In this document: positions 50,563 to 59,603 of the stretch, one piece after another | Layout of the letters: every line of letters starts with the position of its first letter | How positions within the stretch are numbered: position 1 is the stretch's first letter | Origin: Gemmiger formicilis | GTDB taxonomy: Bacteria; Bacillota; Clostridia; Oscillospirales; Ruminococcaceae | Reading direction: 5' to 3' | NCBI RefSeq assembly: GCF_024462815.1 | Contig: NZ_JANGCG010000002.1 | Location: 186,001-250,000, forward strand | Length of the DNA: 64,000 nt | The notes under the pieces: model-generated | What the model was told of the DNA's origin: nothing | The model's input: the letters and a program-made list of their open reading frames with translations, nothing else | Databases searched by the model: none | Program-made: the position numbers and the translations under genes

Positions 50563-51840
50563 ATGTCTACAACTGAAAAACGCCCTGTCATCGAGGTTTC
50601 GGGGCTGAAAAAGCAATACAAGCTCGGCCAGATTGGCGGCGGCACGCTGACGCATGATTTGCAGAGCTGGTGGGCCCGCGTGCGCGGCAAGGAGGACCCG
50701 AACACGGTCATTGGCACCGACCAGCGGCTGTTTGGCCAGACCTTTATGGCGCTGAACGGCGTGGATCTGACCGTCTATCAGGGCGAGGCACTGGGCATCA
50801 TCGGCCGCAACGGCGCGGGCAAGTCCACGCTGCTCAAGCTGCTGTCCCGCATCACTGCCCCCACCGAGGGGGAAATCCGGATTCGCGGCCGTGTGGCCTC
50901 GATGCTCGAGGTCGGCACCGGCTTTAACAACGAAATGACCGGCCGCGAGAACATCTATATGAACGGCGCAATTCTGGGTATGACCCGCGCCGAGATTGAC
51001 GCAAAGTTGCCCCAGATTATCGAATTTTCCGAGTGCGGCGATTTTATCGACACCCCGGTCAAGCGCTATTCCAGCGGTATGTTTGTCAAGCTGGCCTTCG
51101 CCGTGGCGGCGCATCTTGACAGCGAAATTATGGTTATGGACGAGGTTCTGGCCGTTGGCGATATGAAATTCCAGCAGAAATGTCTGGGCAAGATGAGCGA
51201 TGTGGCCAATCAGGACGGCCGCACCGTCCTCTACGTGAGCCACAATATGTCCACCATCCGCCAGCTCTGCACCCGCTGCGTGGTGCTGGACAAGGGCAAG
51301 GTCATTTTTGACGGCGACGTCGAGAAGGCCGTTGCGGTCTATATGGACACTACCGATGTGAACGTGGTGCATTACGAGCTGGCCGACGTGGCCCGTATGA
51401 CCGGCAGCGCAGGCAAGCGCCTCCGGCTGGAAACGCTGGATTTTGTCGGTAAGGAGTCGAGTGTCTTTGCCGACACCGAGAAGATGCGCGTCAAAATCAC
51501 GTGGCGTGTGTCGGAACCGTTTTCGGGCATCCATATGAAGATGGAACTTCGCGCACGCGATTCGACATCGGTGGGCATTACCCACCCGGTTGACCTTGGC
51601 CCCGCCGAGCCAGGCCGGCTCTATACCACGGTGTTTGAATTTGACCCAAGCCTTCTGGGTGAGGGACAATATTTCTTCTATCTGGATATTTTTGACGTTG
51701 CGATGAACCACGCGGTTTGTCTGGACAAGCCTGTGACTGAGTTTGCCTTTGAGGTGACCAACAGTGACCTGACGATGCAAGAATGGGAGACGTACTGGGG
51801 CCACACCTACTTCCCACCCGTCAGGCTTGTGCAGGAGTAA
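50563..51840 (+). CDS. ABC-type polysaccharide export ATPase with C-terminal glycan-binding domain (Wzt type)
   Basis: A 425-residue protein. The nucleotide-binding domain (about 1-265) has Walker A IGRNGAGKST, signature YSSGMFVKLAF, Walker B IMVMDEVLAVGD and switch His YVSHNMS. A linker (VEKAVAVYMDTTD) leads to a C-terminal beta-sandwich (about 290-420, LETLDFVGKESSVFADTEKMRVKITW and GQYFFYLDIFD), as in Wzt proteins that recognise the glycan end. I took ATG 50563 rather than a longer frame overlapping the permease. Confidence 0.92.
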   Translation: MSTTEKRPVIEVSGLKKQYKLGQIGGGTLTHDLQSWWARVRGKEDPNTVIGTDQRLFGQTFMALNGVDLTVYQGEALGIIGRNGAGKSTLLKLLSRITAPTEGEIRIRGRVASMLEVGTGFNNEMTGRENIYMNGAILGMTRAEIDAKLPQIIEFSECGDFIDTPVKRYSSGMFVKLAFAVAAHLDSEIMVMDEVLAVGDMKFQQKCLGKMSDVANQDGRTVLYVSHNMSTIRQLCTRCVVLDKGKVIFDGDVEKAVAVYMDTTDVNVVHYELADVARMTGSAGKRLRLETLDFVGKESSVFADTEKMRVKITWRVSEPFSGIHMKMELRARDSTSVGITHPVDLGPAEPGRLYTTVFEFDPSLLGEGQYFFYLDIFDVAMNHAVCLDKPVTEFAFEVTNSDLTMQEWETYWGHTYFPPVRLVQE

Positions 51841-51842
51841 GC

Positions 51843-51947
51843 TATGAAACCGAATTTGTCCATCTGCCTGATGCGGTGGAGAAAATCCTGCGCGGTGACG
51901 GCCGCTGGCGCACCGCGGTACAGCAGACGTTTCAGGTTGAGCTGTAG
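51843..51947 (+). pseudogene. C-terminal gene remnant, 34 codons
   Basis: An open, coding-like stretch that starts YETEFVHLPDAVEKILRGDG and ends QQTFQVEL at TAG, in a different frame from the Wzt gene. There is no start codon or ribosome site in frame. It looks like the tail of a deleted gene left between the Wzt and DUF2142 genes. I cannot assign the parent family. Confidence 0.4.
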
Positions 51948-51968
51948 GGCCTGACGTAAGGAGTGTTC

Positions 51969-54452
51969 ATGAAGCAGAAAAAGTGTAAGCCACTGCTGGC
52001 CGCGCTGCTCACGCTGGTCATGCTGCTTGTGGCGGTGGTGCTGATTTGGCTGGCCGAGGTCCGCCCCAATGCGGGCAAGGGCCGCAGCGAAATCATCACC
52101 GATTTCCTGCGGGCAGAGCTTGTCTATGACGGTGAGACTGCCACGCAGGAATTTACCTACGATAAGGATATTCTGACGATAGGCCTTGAATTTTACCTGC
52201 CGGGCGAGCAGCCCAGCGGCACGCTGGATGTGGTGCTGCGGGATGCCGACACCGGCGAGGAGCTGTCCCGGTCGGAGGGCGTGATGGACTACATTGTGCC
52301 CGACCAGTACACAACGCTGGGTATGGATCCCGCTGTGACCGGGCAGGTGGGCCGCCGCTACCGGCTGGAGGTCACGCCGCATTACGCCACCGATGCCATT
52401 CTGGCCATTGGCCACAGTAACGGTGTGGCGCTCTGGCGGGAGCAGATGACGGTTGGCGACCATGTCATTGATGGCACAATGGCCATGCAGATTACCTACC
52501 AGCGCATCGGCGGCTACCTGACAAGGTTCTTCCTGATCGTCGGCGGACTGGCGGCGGTGCTGGCGGCGTTTGCCGTCTGGGCGGTGCTCTCCGGAAAAAT
52601 TGCGCTGCACCGCCTTGTGTTTACGCTGGTGCTGGGCTTTGGGCTGCTGTACTGCTTCATTCTGCCGCCCTACGCGGCCCCGGATGAAAAATACCACATC
52701 AACCAGAGCTTTACAATGGCCTGCCACTGGGCCAACAGCCTCTCCCGCGATGAATGGCGGATGGGCAAGACGCCCATCACCATCAGCTTCCGCCGCGTGG
52801 GCGATGAAAACGCCGATTTACAGAACGAGAACACCACGGTCTTTACGTGGGAGACCTTTACCTCGCAGCTGTTCACCACCACCGATGAGCCCTTTGACAG
52901 CCATCAGAAGCATAACGAGCTGCAGACCGACCAGAACCCACTGCTCTACTTAGCAAGCACGGCGGGGGTATTTCTGACGTACCTTTTGCATCTTGGCTTT
53001 GCCCCGGCGTTGCTGCTGGGGCGGCTGGCCAATCTCTTGCTGTTTGCCGCACTGGCGGCACTGGCGGTTCGGGTGGCTCCTTTCGGCAAGCGCGCCTTTG
53101 CCGTGGCAGCGCTGCTGCCGATGACGCTGCACCTTGCGGCCAGCTTCAGCCGGGATGCCCCGCTGCTGGGGCTCTGCTTCGCCTTCACGGCGCTGTTGAT
53201 GGATGCGGCCTTCGACCCGGAAAAGCGCAAGGCCCTCTCCCCCGCCCGGCTGGCGGCGCTGCTGCTCTGCGGTGTGCTGCTGGCCCCCGGTAAGCTGGTT
53301 TATCTGCCGTTGGCGGCGCTGCTGCTGGTGGTGCCCGGCGCACGGCTGGGGCACCACGCCAAGGCAAAGAAGTGTGCCTATCTGGCCGCCTGCCTGCTGC
53401 TGGCGCTGTCCCTGAACACCAGCCTGGTGACGGATATCCTGCACAAAGGCCAAATTGCCGAAGGTGTGACCAGCGAGGAAACGGAGACAGACGACGAAAA
53501 CGCCTTGGAAAACTACGTAAAACGGTTATATTATTACGTGGAGAACAATCCGAACCCGTCGTCGGCCGAGGTGGCCTTCTGGGTGCAGGCCCTGCAGGAG
53601 GGGGATGTCAGCCCGGCCACGTTGGGCCAGAGCTTTATTTTCTCGCCTGAAAAGGCGGGCTCCTACACCGACGCACAAGCGTTCTTCACGATGGCATCTT
53701 ACGCACTGCTCGGCACGGATGTGACCGCAGGCAATGCCGATGCCTATCTGCCCTATTTTGCGGAGGGCGGCGCCGAACAGGCCTACAAGCAGCTTTACAA
53801 CCTGGACAGCTGTGTGGAACGCTTTGCGGCGCTGGGACTAGAGGTCGGCTCCATGGATGACCGCGGTACACTGGATCGCGCGGTGCTTGCACAGGAGGTG
53901 GAAGCCGCCCGTGCGGTGCGCAGCAGCCAGAGCACGGTGGCGGAGGCCGACAAGCTGACCTATACACCGGGCTACATCCTGCGCCACCCGGTGAATACGG
54001 CGCTACTTTTTGTGCGCAGTTCTGTTGAAAACGGTGACCACTACATCCGTTCGCTGGTCGGCGGCAGCCTGAGCTACTACACGGTGGATCTGGCGTGGGG
54101 CTGGGTTGCGGTGCTCTATCTGCTGCTGGCCTATGCCGCACTACCTGTGCAGGGTGCGGCGCTGGAGCCCTCCGGCAAGGCGCGTGTATTCTGCTGCGCG
54201 GCGGCGGTGTTCTGCTGTCTGCTGACGGTGGCAGGCTGCCTGCTGTGGACGCCCATCCGCTATGAGACACTGTATGGTCTGCAGGGGCGGTATTTCCTGC
54301 CCATCCTGCCGCTACTGCTTTTGACCTGTCTGCCCCGCCGTCTGGCTGCTGTCCAGGATGAGGACGCTGCGCAGGCCCGCCTGCTGGCCACCCTTGGCAT
54401 TGTGCAGGCCGGCGTGGTGGTGAACATAATGCTGGCAATTATTGCGAAATAA
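51969..54452 (+). CDS. DUF2142 family large membrane protein
   Basis: An 827-residue protein with a first membrane helix (about 8-28), an extracytoplasmic beta domain (about 30-175), then about ten further helices. The DUF2142 hallmark lies at ILPPYAAPDEKYHINQSFTMA (about residues 233-253). The family resembles GT-C glycosyltransferases and occurs in surface-glycan clusters. An inserted outer loop near residues 490-660 precedes the last helices. ATG 51969 follows TAAGGAG. Confidence 0.85.
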   Translation: MKQKKCKPLLAALLTLVMLLVAVVLIWLAEVRPNAGKGRSEIITDFLRAELVYDGETATQEFTYDKDILTIGLEFYLPGEQPSGTLDVVLRDADTGEELSRSEGVMDYIVPDQYTTLGMDPAVTGQVGRRYRLEVTPHYATDAILAIGHSNGVALWREQMTVGDHVIDGTMAMQITYQRIGGYLTRFFLIVGGLAAVLAAFAVWAVLSGKIALHRLVFTLVLGFGLLYCFILPPYAAPDEKYHINQSFTMACHWANSLSRDEWRMGKTPITISFRRVGDENADLQNENTTVFTWETFTSQLFTTTDEPFDSHQKHNELQTDQNPLLYLASTAGVFLTYLLHLGFAPALLLGRLANLLLFAALAALAVRVAPFGKRAFAVAALLPMTLHLAASFSRDAPLLGLCFAFTALLMDAAFDPEKRKALSPARLAALLLCGVLLAPGKLVYLPLAALLLVVPGARLGHHAKAKKCAYLAACLLLALSLNTSLVTDILHKGQIAEGVTSEETETDDENALENYVKRLYYYVENNPNPSSAEVAFWVQALQEGDVSPATLGQSFIFSPEKAGSYTDAQAFFTMASYALLGTDVTAGNADAYLPYFAEGGAEQAYKQLYNLDSCVERFAALGLEVGSMDDRGTLDRAVLAQEVEAARAVRSSQSTVAEADKLTYTPGYILRHPVNTALLFVRSSVENGDHYIRSLVGGSLSYYTVDLAWGWVAVLYLLLAYAALPVQGAALEPSGKARVFCCAAAVFCCLLTVAGCLLWTPIRYETLYGLQGRYFLPILPLLLLTCLPRRLAAVQDEDAAQARLLATLGIVQAGVVVNIMLAIIAK

Positions 54453-54464
54453 AAAGGCGTATCT

Positions 54465-55595
54465 ATGACGTTTTGCTTCTTTTCAACCCAATATCTGCCC
54501 ACGCCGGGCGGGGTCGAGCGCTACACGTGGAATCTGGCGCGGCGCTGCATTGCAGCGGGGCACCGGGCCCTTGTGGTCACGGCATCCCTGCCGGGGCTGC
54601 CTGCGAGGGAAACCGACGCGGACGGCATCGAAATATTCCGTCTGCCCTCCTACCCTGTTATGGGCGGGCGCTTCCCGGTGCTCAAGCCCTTCCCGGACGA
54701 TGCCGCGCTGTGGGCGCAGGACATCGACTTTGCGGTCATTCAGACCCGGATGTACGTCCAGAGCGTCTGGGCGGCCCGGCAGTGCAGGCACCGCGGCATA
54801 CCGGCACTGGTCATCGACCACTCCACCGGCTATATGCTGCACGGCGGTGTGGCCGGGGCGCTGGGCAGGCTCTATGAGCACGCGGCCTGCGGCAGCATCC
54901 GCCGCTGCGGGTTCCCCTTCTACGGCGTCTCCGGCGATGTCTGCCGGTGGCTGCAAGCGTTCGGCATCCGTGCAGCGGGCCGACTTCCCAACGCGGTTGA
55001 CCCCGGCGAGCTTGAACGATTGGCCCGGGCCGAGAACGCCATCGACTGGCGTGCACGGCTGAACGTGCCGCAGGGCGGCAGGCTGGTTGCCTTTGTGGGG
55101 CGGCTTATCCCGGAAAAGGGTGCGCTGCGGCTGGCACAGGCCGTGCAGACCATTCCCGGCTGTGTGCTGGCGGTGGCGGGCACCGGCCCCGAGGAGGCCG
55201 TGCTGGGCGCGCTGGGCGGGCCCATCCATGCGCTGGGCGCACTGCCCCATGACCAGATTGTCCAGCTGCTGGCGCAGGCGGATGTCTACTGTCTGCCCAC
55301 CGAGTACGCCGAGGGCTTTCCCACCACCCTGCTGGAGGCCGCGGCCTGCCGCTGCCCCATTGTGACAACCCACACCGCAGGCACCGGCGAGCTGCTGCCC
55401 GACGAGGACTGCGCCGTCTTTCTGGAAAAGGCTGACGCGGACACCATCCGTGCCGGGCTGAACACGATGCTGGCCGACCCCGCGGCGGCCAGCGCCCGCG
55501 CCGCAAAGGCCCATGATACCCTTTGCGCCCAATTCACATGGGACGCCGTCTTTGCTGCCCTGATGGAGGCCGTAAAATCAGCCAAAAGGAGCTAA
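54465..55595 (+). CDS. Family 4 glycosyltransferase
   Basis: A 376-residue GT-B enzyme. The N-terminal donor-independent lobe starts FFSTQYLPTPGGVERYTWNLARRC. The C-terminal lobe has FVGRLIPEKGALRLAQAV and the GT4 E-x7-E motif in LPTEYAEGFPTTLLEAAACRCPIVTT. It is retaining; donor and acceptor are unknown. It is followed by the GT2 gene after one base and lies in the polysaccharide operon. Confidence 0.93.
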   Translation: MTFCFFSTQYLPTPGGVERYTWNLARRCIAAGHRALVVTASLPGLPARETDADGIEIFRLPSYPVMGGRFPVLKPFPDDAALWAQDIDFAVIQTRMYVQSVWAARQCRHRGIPALVIDHSTGYMLHGGVAGALGRLYEHAACGSIRRCGFPFYGVSGDVCRWLQAFGIRAAGRLPNAVDPGELERLARAENAIDWRARLNVPQGGRLVAFVGRLIPEKGALRLAQAVQTIPGCVLAVAGTGPEEAVLGALGGPIHALGALPHDQIVQLLAQADVYCLPTEYAEGFPTTLLEAAACRCPIVTTHTAGTGELLPDEDCAVFLEKADADTIRAGLNTMLADPAAASARAAKAHDTLCAQFTWDAVFAALMEAVKSAKRS

Positions 55596-55596
55596 A

Positions 55597-56316
55597 ATGT
55601 CAAAATTACTCATTGTAATCCCCGCCCATAACGAGGAAGCAAACATTGTTCAGGTTGTTAAGGAACTGACAACAAACTACCCGCAGTATGATTATGTGGT
55701 TGTCAATGACGGCAGCCGCGACAAAACGGCGGCTATCTGCCGCGCCCACGGCTACCGGCTGATTGACTTGCCGGTCAATCTGGGGCTGGCTGGCGCGTTC
55801 CAGACCGGGCTGCGCTTTGCGGCGGAGAACGGTTATGACTGCGCCATGCAGATGGACGCCGACGGCCAGCACAGGCCGGAATACATTGAGCCTATGCTGG
55901 AGGCGCTGGAGGAGGGCAACGATATTGTCATCGGAAGCCGCTTCCTGACCGTGAAAAAGCCCAAGACGCTGCGAATGGTGGGCAGCTACATCATCAGCTG
56001 GTCCATCCGGCTGACAACCGGCCACGCAATCTGCGACCCCACCAGCGGTATGCGGATGTTCAACCGCGCCATGGTGGAGGAATTTGCCCAGAACCTAAAC
56101 TACGGCCCGGAGCCGGACACCATCAGCTACCTGATTAAAAATGGCGCTTCCGTCAAGGAGGTGCAGGTGGAAATGGGCGAGCGTATGGCGGGCCAGAGCT
56201 ACCTGACCTTCTGGCGCAGCGTGCAGTATATGGTCAAGATGTCCGTCTCGATTCTGCTGATTCAGTGGTTCCGCAAGCGCGACACCGAGACCCCCTACCC
56301 CGAAAGGAGCCTGTGA
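55597..56316 (+). CDS. Family 2 glycosyltransferase (dolichyl/undecaprenyl-phosphate sugar synthase-like)
   Basis: A 239-residue GT-A enzyme: LIVIPAHNEEANIVQVVKEL, YVVVNDGSRDKT, MQMDADGQHRPEYI (DxD-type metal site DAD), and GSRFLTVKKP. The C-terminal amphipathic segment (RSVQYMVKMSVSILLIQWFRKRD) could bind the membrane. It may load a sugar on the lipid carrier for the GT-C-like proteins. Neighbours lie 1 base away on either side, and DUF2304 is the usual partner of this group. Confidence 0.92.
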   Translation: MSKLLIVIPAHNEEANIVQVVKELTTNYPQYDYVVVNDGSRDKTAAICRAHGYRLIDLPVNLGLAGAFQTGLRFAAENGYDCAMQMDADGQHRPEYIEPMLEALEEGNDIVIGSRFLTVKKPKTLRMVGSYIISWSIRLTTGHAICDPTSGMRMFNRAMVEEFAQNLNYGPEPDTISYLIKNGASVKEVQVEMGERMAGQSYLTFWRSVQYMVKMSVSILLIQWFRKRDTETPYPERSL

Positions 56317-56317
56317 A

Positions 56318-56677
56318 ATGTTTGATCAAACGCTCATTCGCATCTGCCTGATTCTGGGCAGCTTTATCACGGCGGGGTATATCCTGCGGCGTGTCCGGCT
56401 GGCCAAGGTCCAGATCGAGGATACCATTTTCTGGCTGCTATTCAGCGCGGCGCTGCTGATTCTGGCCATCTTCCCCGGCATTGCCTACTGGGCCGCAAAT
56501 CTGCTGGGTTTTATGAGCCCCATCAACTTTGTGTATGTAGTTATCATCTTTTTGCTGCTGGCCAAGCAGTTCTTTATGTCCATCAAGCTCAGCCAGCTGG
56601 ACAGCAAGGTGCGCATCCTGACCGAGCAGGTAGCCCTGAACGAAGAAAAGGTGGAACGCGATAAATTGGATTTGTAA
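56318..56677 (+). CDS. DUF2304 small membrane protein
   Basis: A 119-residue protein with three membrane helices (about 6-24, 36-57, 68-90) and a C-terminal coiled coil (LSQLDSKVRILTEQVALNEEKVERDK). The core VQIEDTIFWLLFSAALLILAIFPGI is typical of DUF2304. It is generally found directly after a GT2 gene as here and may anchor or regulate it. It is the last gene of the operon before a promoter. Confidence 0.85.
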   Translation: MFDQTLIRICLILGSFITAGYILRRVRLAKVQIEDTIFWLLFSAALLILAIFPGIAYWAANLLGFMSPINFVYVVIIFLLLAKQFFMSIKLSQLDSKVRILTEQVALNEEKVERDKLDL

Positions 56678-56700
56678 TTCCTGCAAATCTATGCTATAAT
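56672..56700 (+). promoter_or_regulatory. Promoter of the 95-residue protein gene
   Basis: TTGTAA (56672-56677, overlapping the DUF2304 stop), a 17-base spacer and TATAAT (56695-56700). Confidence 0.75.
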
Positions 56701-56734
56701 AGATTATTGACTAAACGGAAAGAAGGTTTCAGAT

Positions 56735-57022
56735 ATGGCATATACCCCGAAACTGACCTATAAGGGCCGCCCGCTGGTGCGCTGCGGCAACGATATCTAC
56801 TATGGTTCCATGAAGGACCCGTTCGTTGTCTATCTGCAGGTGCTCTCCACCAAGAAGGAGAACGGTGTGGATGTGGCCGATAAGGTTCATATTGTGCTGC
56901 TCTCCACCGATGAGAGCAAGCCCCTGCCTGAGCGCATCGCCCGTCAGGCCAACAAGGTGGGCCTGTACAACGCGCTCTCCTTCGGTGACATTATGCTGCA
57001 GGGCGCATTGCAGAAGAAGTAA
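56735..57022 (+). CDS. Conserved-looking 95-residue protein of unknown function
   Basis: A compact soluble protein, mostly strand-rich: LTYKGRPLVRCGNDIYYGSMKDPFVVYLQVLSTKKENGVDVADKVHIVLLSTD, then a helix PLPERIARQANKVGLYNALSFGDIML. I do not recognise the family. It has its own promoter, a good RBS (AAAGAAGG) and a terminator, and its codon use matches neighbouring genes, so I judge it real. The position inside the glycan cluster may be incidental. Confidence 0.7.
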   Translation: MAYTPKLTYKGRPLVRCGNDIYYGSMKDPFVVYLQVLSTKKENGVDVADKVHIVLLSTDESKPLPERIARQANKVGLYNALSFGDIMLQGALQKK

Positions 57023-57035
57023 ACATGGACTTTTG

Positions 57036-57066
57036 CCCCGGTGTACTGCGCCGGGGTATTTTTTTG
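57036..57066 (+). terminator. Terminator after the 95-residue protein gene
   Basis: CCCCGG / CCGGGG stem with a 9-base loop (57036-57056), then TATTTTTTT. Confidence 0.85.
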
Positions 57067-57076
57067 TGGGGGAACT

Positions 57077-58291
57077 ATGAAAAAACGACAACACGCCGCC
57101 GCGCTGCTGGGTACGCTGGTCTGCCTTGTGCTTGCGCTGGTATTGTATCACAGTCTGGCAGGCGGTACGCTGATGCAGGCTGGGCCGTACAACAGCTATG
57201 CCTTACAGGCGGAAAACTGGCTGGCAGGGCGCAACTACATTGCCAACGGCGAGGATTACCCGTGGCTGGAGCTGGCGATTTACAACGGGCGGTATTACCA
57301 GTCATTTCCGCCGGTGCCCGCTGTGCTGATGCTGCCGTTTGTGGCGGCCTTCGGCAGCTGGCAGGCACTGCCGGGCGGACTGATTATGCTGGAACTGGCG
57401 TTGCTGTGCGCGGCGGGGGTCTACCTGTGCTGTATGCGCAGCGGCATGTCGGCGGACGTCTGCGCCTACTTTGCAGTGTTTGTCAGCATGGGATCGAATC
57501 TTTTTTGGATGTCCACCAGCGACGGCGTGTGGTTTATGGCGCAGCTGTGCGGGCTGCTGTTCGCTGTGTGGGGGCTGTATTGGGCGCAGGGGCGCGGTGC
57601 GGTGCAGGCGGCGCTGGCCTCGCTGTGTATGGCGTTAGCTGTGGGCTGCCGCCCATTTTACGCGCTGCTGCTGGCTTGTTGGATGGCGTGGCGGGCGTAT
57701 AAAACCCGCAGCGTGCGTGCCCTCCTCCCCGCCCTGCTGCCCGCTGTGGCTGTGGCTGTGTGCATGATGGTCTACAACTGGGTGCGGTTCGGCAGCGTGG
57801 TGGAGTTCGGTCACAACTATCTGCCGGAGTTCACCCGCGCCGAGCACGGTCAGTTCAGCCTGCACTACTTGCTGCCGAATCTGCGGCAGCTGCTGCGCCC
57901 TGTCACGCTGGACGCACAGGGACAGCTGCATTTTGAACAGTTTAATGGCTTTTTGTTCTTTGCGGCGAACCCGTTGTTTCTGCTGGCCATGTCGCGTGGT
58001 GTGGCCGTCAGTTTGTCCGGACATGCCGAGCCGCGCCGGGAAAATCTGCCGCTGCCTGCGGCGGGGTGGTGTATCGCAGCGGCCGGTGCCCTGCTGACGG
58101 CGCTAACCTGTATGCACCGCACCTTGGGTGGCTGGCAGTTCGGCGCGCGGTACATGGTGGATCTGTTCCCGTGGTTGCTTATCTGGTTTATGGCCCGCCC
58201 TGCATGGCGGCCCGGCGCAGGTGCAAAGACGCTGTGTGGCATGGCCGTGCTGTTTAATCTGTATGGAGCAGTATTTATGCTGGGGGCATGA
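57077..58291 (+). CDS. GT-C-like polytopic membrane protein
   Basis: A 404-residue protein with about nine or ten membrane helices. After the first helix, the outer loop NSYALQAENWLAGRNYIANGEDYPWLELAIYNGRYYQSFPPVPAVLMLPF is like the catalytic-loop region of GT39/ArnT-type enzymes, which use lipid-linked sugars. It ends WQFGARYMVDLFPWLLIWF. No full family match can be claimed. It begins 11 bases after a terminator and has no visible promoter, so it may rely on readthrough. Confidence 0.7.
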   Translation: MKKRQHAAALLGTLVCLVLALVLYHSLAGGTLMQAGPYNSYALQAENWLAGRNYIANGEDYPWLELAIYNGRYYQSFPPVPAVLMLPFVAAFGSWQALPGGLIMLELALLCAAGVYLCCMRSGMSADVCAYFAVFVSMGSNLFWMSTSDGVWFMAQLCGLLFAVWGLYWAQGRGAVQAALASLCMALAVGCRPFYALLLACWMAWRAYKTRSVRALLPALLPAVAVAVCMMVYNWVRFGSVVEFGHNYLPEFTRAEHGQFSLHYLLPNLRQLLRPVTLDAQGQLHFEQFNGFLFFAANPLFLLAMSRGVAVSLSGHAEPRRENLPLPAAGWCIAAAGALLTALTCMHRTLGGWQFGARYMVDLFPWLLIWFMARPAWRPGAGAKTLCGMAVLFNLYGAVFMLGA

Positions 58292-58347
58292 GGGGCACAG
58301 GCGGGCGGCAGGTGCGAGTGCCTATGGAATGCGCCCTTATGTAATGA

Positions 58348-58398
58348 AAACAGCACCCGCCCCGTGGCCAAACTTTGGCCACGGGGCGGGTGCTGTTT
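58348..58398. terminator. 25-bp perfect hairpin between convergent genes
   Basis: The arms 58348-58372 and 58374-58398 are exact reverse complements around a single C. They begin AAACAGCACCC and end GGGTGCTGTTT. The A and T ends make it a terminator on both strands. Confidence 0.88.
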
Positions 58399-58413
58399 CT
58401 GTGTGAGGGGAAA

Positions 58414-58854
58414 TTACTGGTCCTGCTTGTCGGTTTCCTCGGCGGAATCCTCCTCGGTGCCCTCCAGCTCCACATCAAAGGTGGCGCCGCAGTGGGGGCA
58501 GACCAGATCGCCCTCAGGATCCATCAGGGTTTCCTCGTCCAGCGTGGAAATCTCACCGCAGTTGGGGCAGGTCACCTCATACAGGGTGCCGTGATCCTCC
58601 TCATCCTCGTCATCATCATCTTCGTCATCGCCGTAGATGTCGCTGACGACATCGTCCAGATCCTGATCGAGCGTTTCCAGCTCGTCATACACCTGATCAA
58701 GGGCATCGTCATGCTCGGTGACGGTGGCGGCCATCTCCTCCAGCAGATCCATCATGGCGGCAATGACCTTGCCGTTTTTGGAGTCTGCGTCAAATTCCAT
58801 ACCGGTCATCAGGCCGCGAATGTAGGCGGCCTTTGCGTTCAGATCCATAGCCAT
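58414..58854 (-). CDS. CD1247-like zinc-ribbon protein
   Basis: A 146-residue protein. The N-terminal helical CD1247-type domain (about 1-75) includes LNAKAAYIRGLMTGMEFDADSKNGKVIAAMMDLLEEMA. A stretch of acidic residues (GDDEDDDDEDEED) and a C-terminal zinc ribbon C-P-N-C...C-P-H-C (about residues 105-130) follow. It is found next to efp in many Clostridia, as here (72 bases). Function unknown. ATG 58854 follows GGGAGGA. Confidence 0.85.
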   Translation of the reverse strand: MAMDLNAKAAYIRGLMTGMEFDADSKNGKVIAAMMDLLEEMAATVTEHDDALDQVYDELETLDQDLDDVVSDIYGDDEDDDDEDEEDHGTLYEVTCPNCGEISTLDEETLMDPEGDLVCPHCGATFDVELEGTEEDSAEETDKQDQ

Positions 58855-58926
58855 AGTCAAAATCCTCCCTATTATCAAAAATGCCGGGCGCGGCGGTACG
58901 GCCATGCCCGGCAAAGAGAACCAAAA

Positions 58927-59487
58927 TCAGTTCACGCGCTCCATATACTCGCCGGTGCGGGTATCGATGCGGATCTTGTCGCCCTCGTTGATGAACAGGG
59001 GGACGCGGATCTCGGCACCGGTCTCGACGGTGGCGGGCTTCAGGGTGTTGGTGGCGGTGTTGCCCTTGACACCCGGCTCGGTAGCGGTGACTTCCAGCTC
59101 AACAAAGTTGGGGATCTCGACGCTGAAAACCTTGCCCTTGTAGCTCAGCAGCTTGCAAGTATCGTTCTCCTTGCAGAACTTGAAGTTATCGGGCACATCG
59201 TTGGCGCCGACAGGGATGTCGTCATAGGTCTCAACATCCATGAAGTGGTACAGGTCGCCATCTTCGTAGGAGTAGGTAACCTCCTTGCGCTCGATGAAAG
59301 CCTGCGGGAACTTGGCGGTGGGGTTGTAGCTGGTCTCAACGACAGAACCGGTGATGACGTTCTTGGTCTTGGTGCGCACGAAAGCAGCGCCCTTGCCGGG
59401 CTTGACGTGCTGGAACTCAACGACCTGAAGGACCTGGCCGTCCTGCTCGAAGGTGACGCCGTTACGGAATTCGCCTGCAGAAATCAT
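58927..59487 (-). CDS. efp: Elongation factor P
   Basis: A 186-residue protein with the KOW-like domain ([42 protein letters not shown]) and two OB folds ending [16 protein letters not shown]. Lys32 is at the tip of the PGKGAAF loop, where modification occurs in some bacteria. EF-P relieves ribosome stalling at polyproline; the TPM protein here has a PPPPPPP run, a likely client. The promoter is TTGAAA-17-TAAAAT. Confidence 0.97.
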   Translation of the reverse strand: MISAGEFRNGVTFEQDGQVLQVVEFQHVKPGKGAAFVRTKTKNVITGSVVETSYNPTAKFPQAFIERKEVTYSYEDGDLYHFMDVETYDDIPVGANDVPDNFKFCKENDTCKLLSYKGKVFSVEIPNFVELEVTATEPGVKGNTATNTLKPATVETGAEIRVPLFINEGDKIRIDTRTGEYMERVN

Positions 59488-59528
59488 ATAGAAATTCCTC
59501 CATAAATAAATTATACATACCTGTTTAT

Positions 59529-59557
59529 ATTTTACAGGATGAGAAGCAATTTTTCAA
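59529..59557 (-). promoter_or_regulatory. Promoter of efp
   Basis: Minus strand TTGAAA (59557-59552), a 17-base spacer and TAAAAT (59534-59529). Confidence 0.75.
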
Positions 59558-59603
59558 GCCCTGTTCGGATTTTTTTGCGGGAAATTTGACAAATTTTGCA
59601 CTT

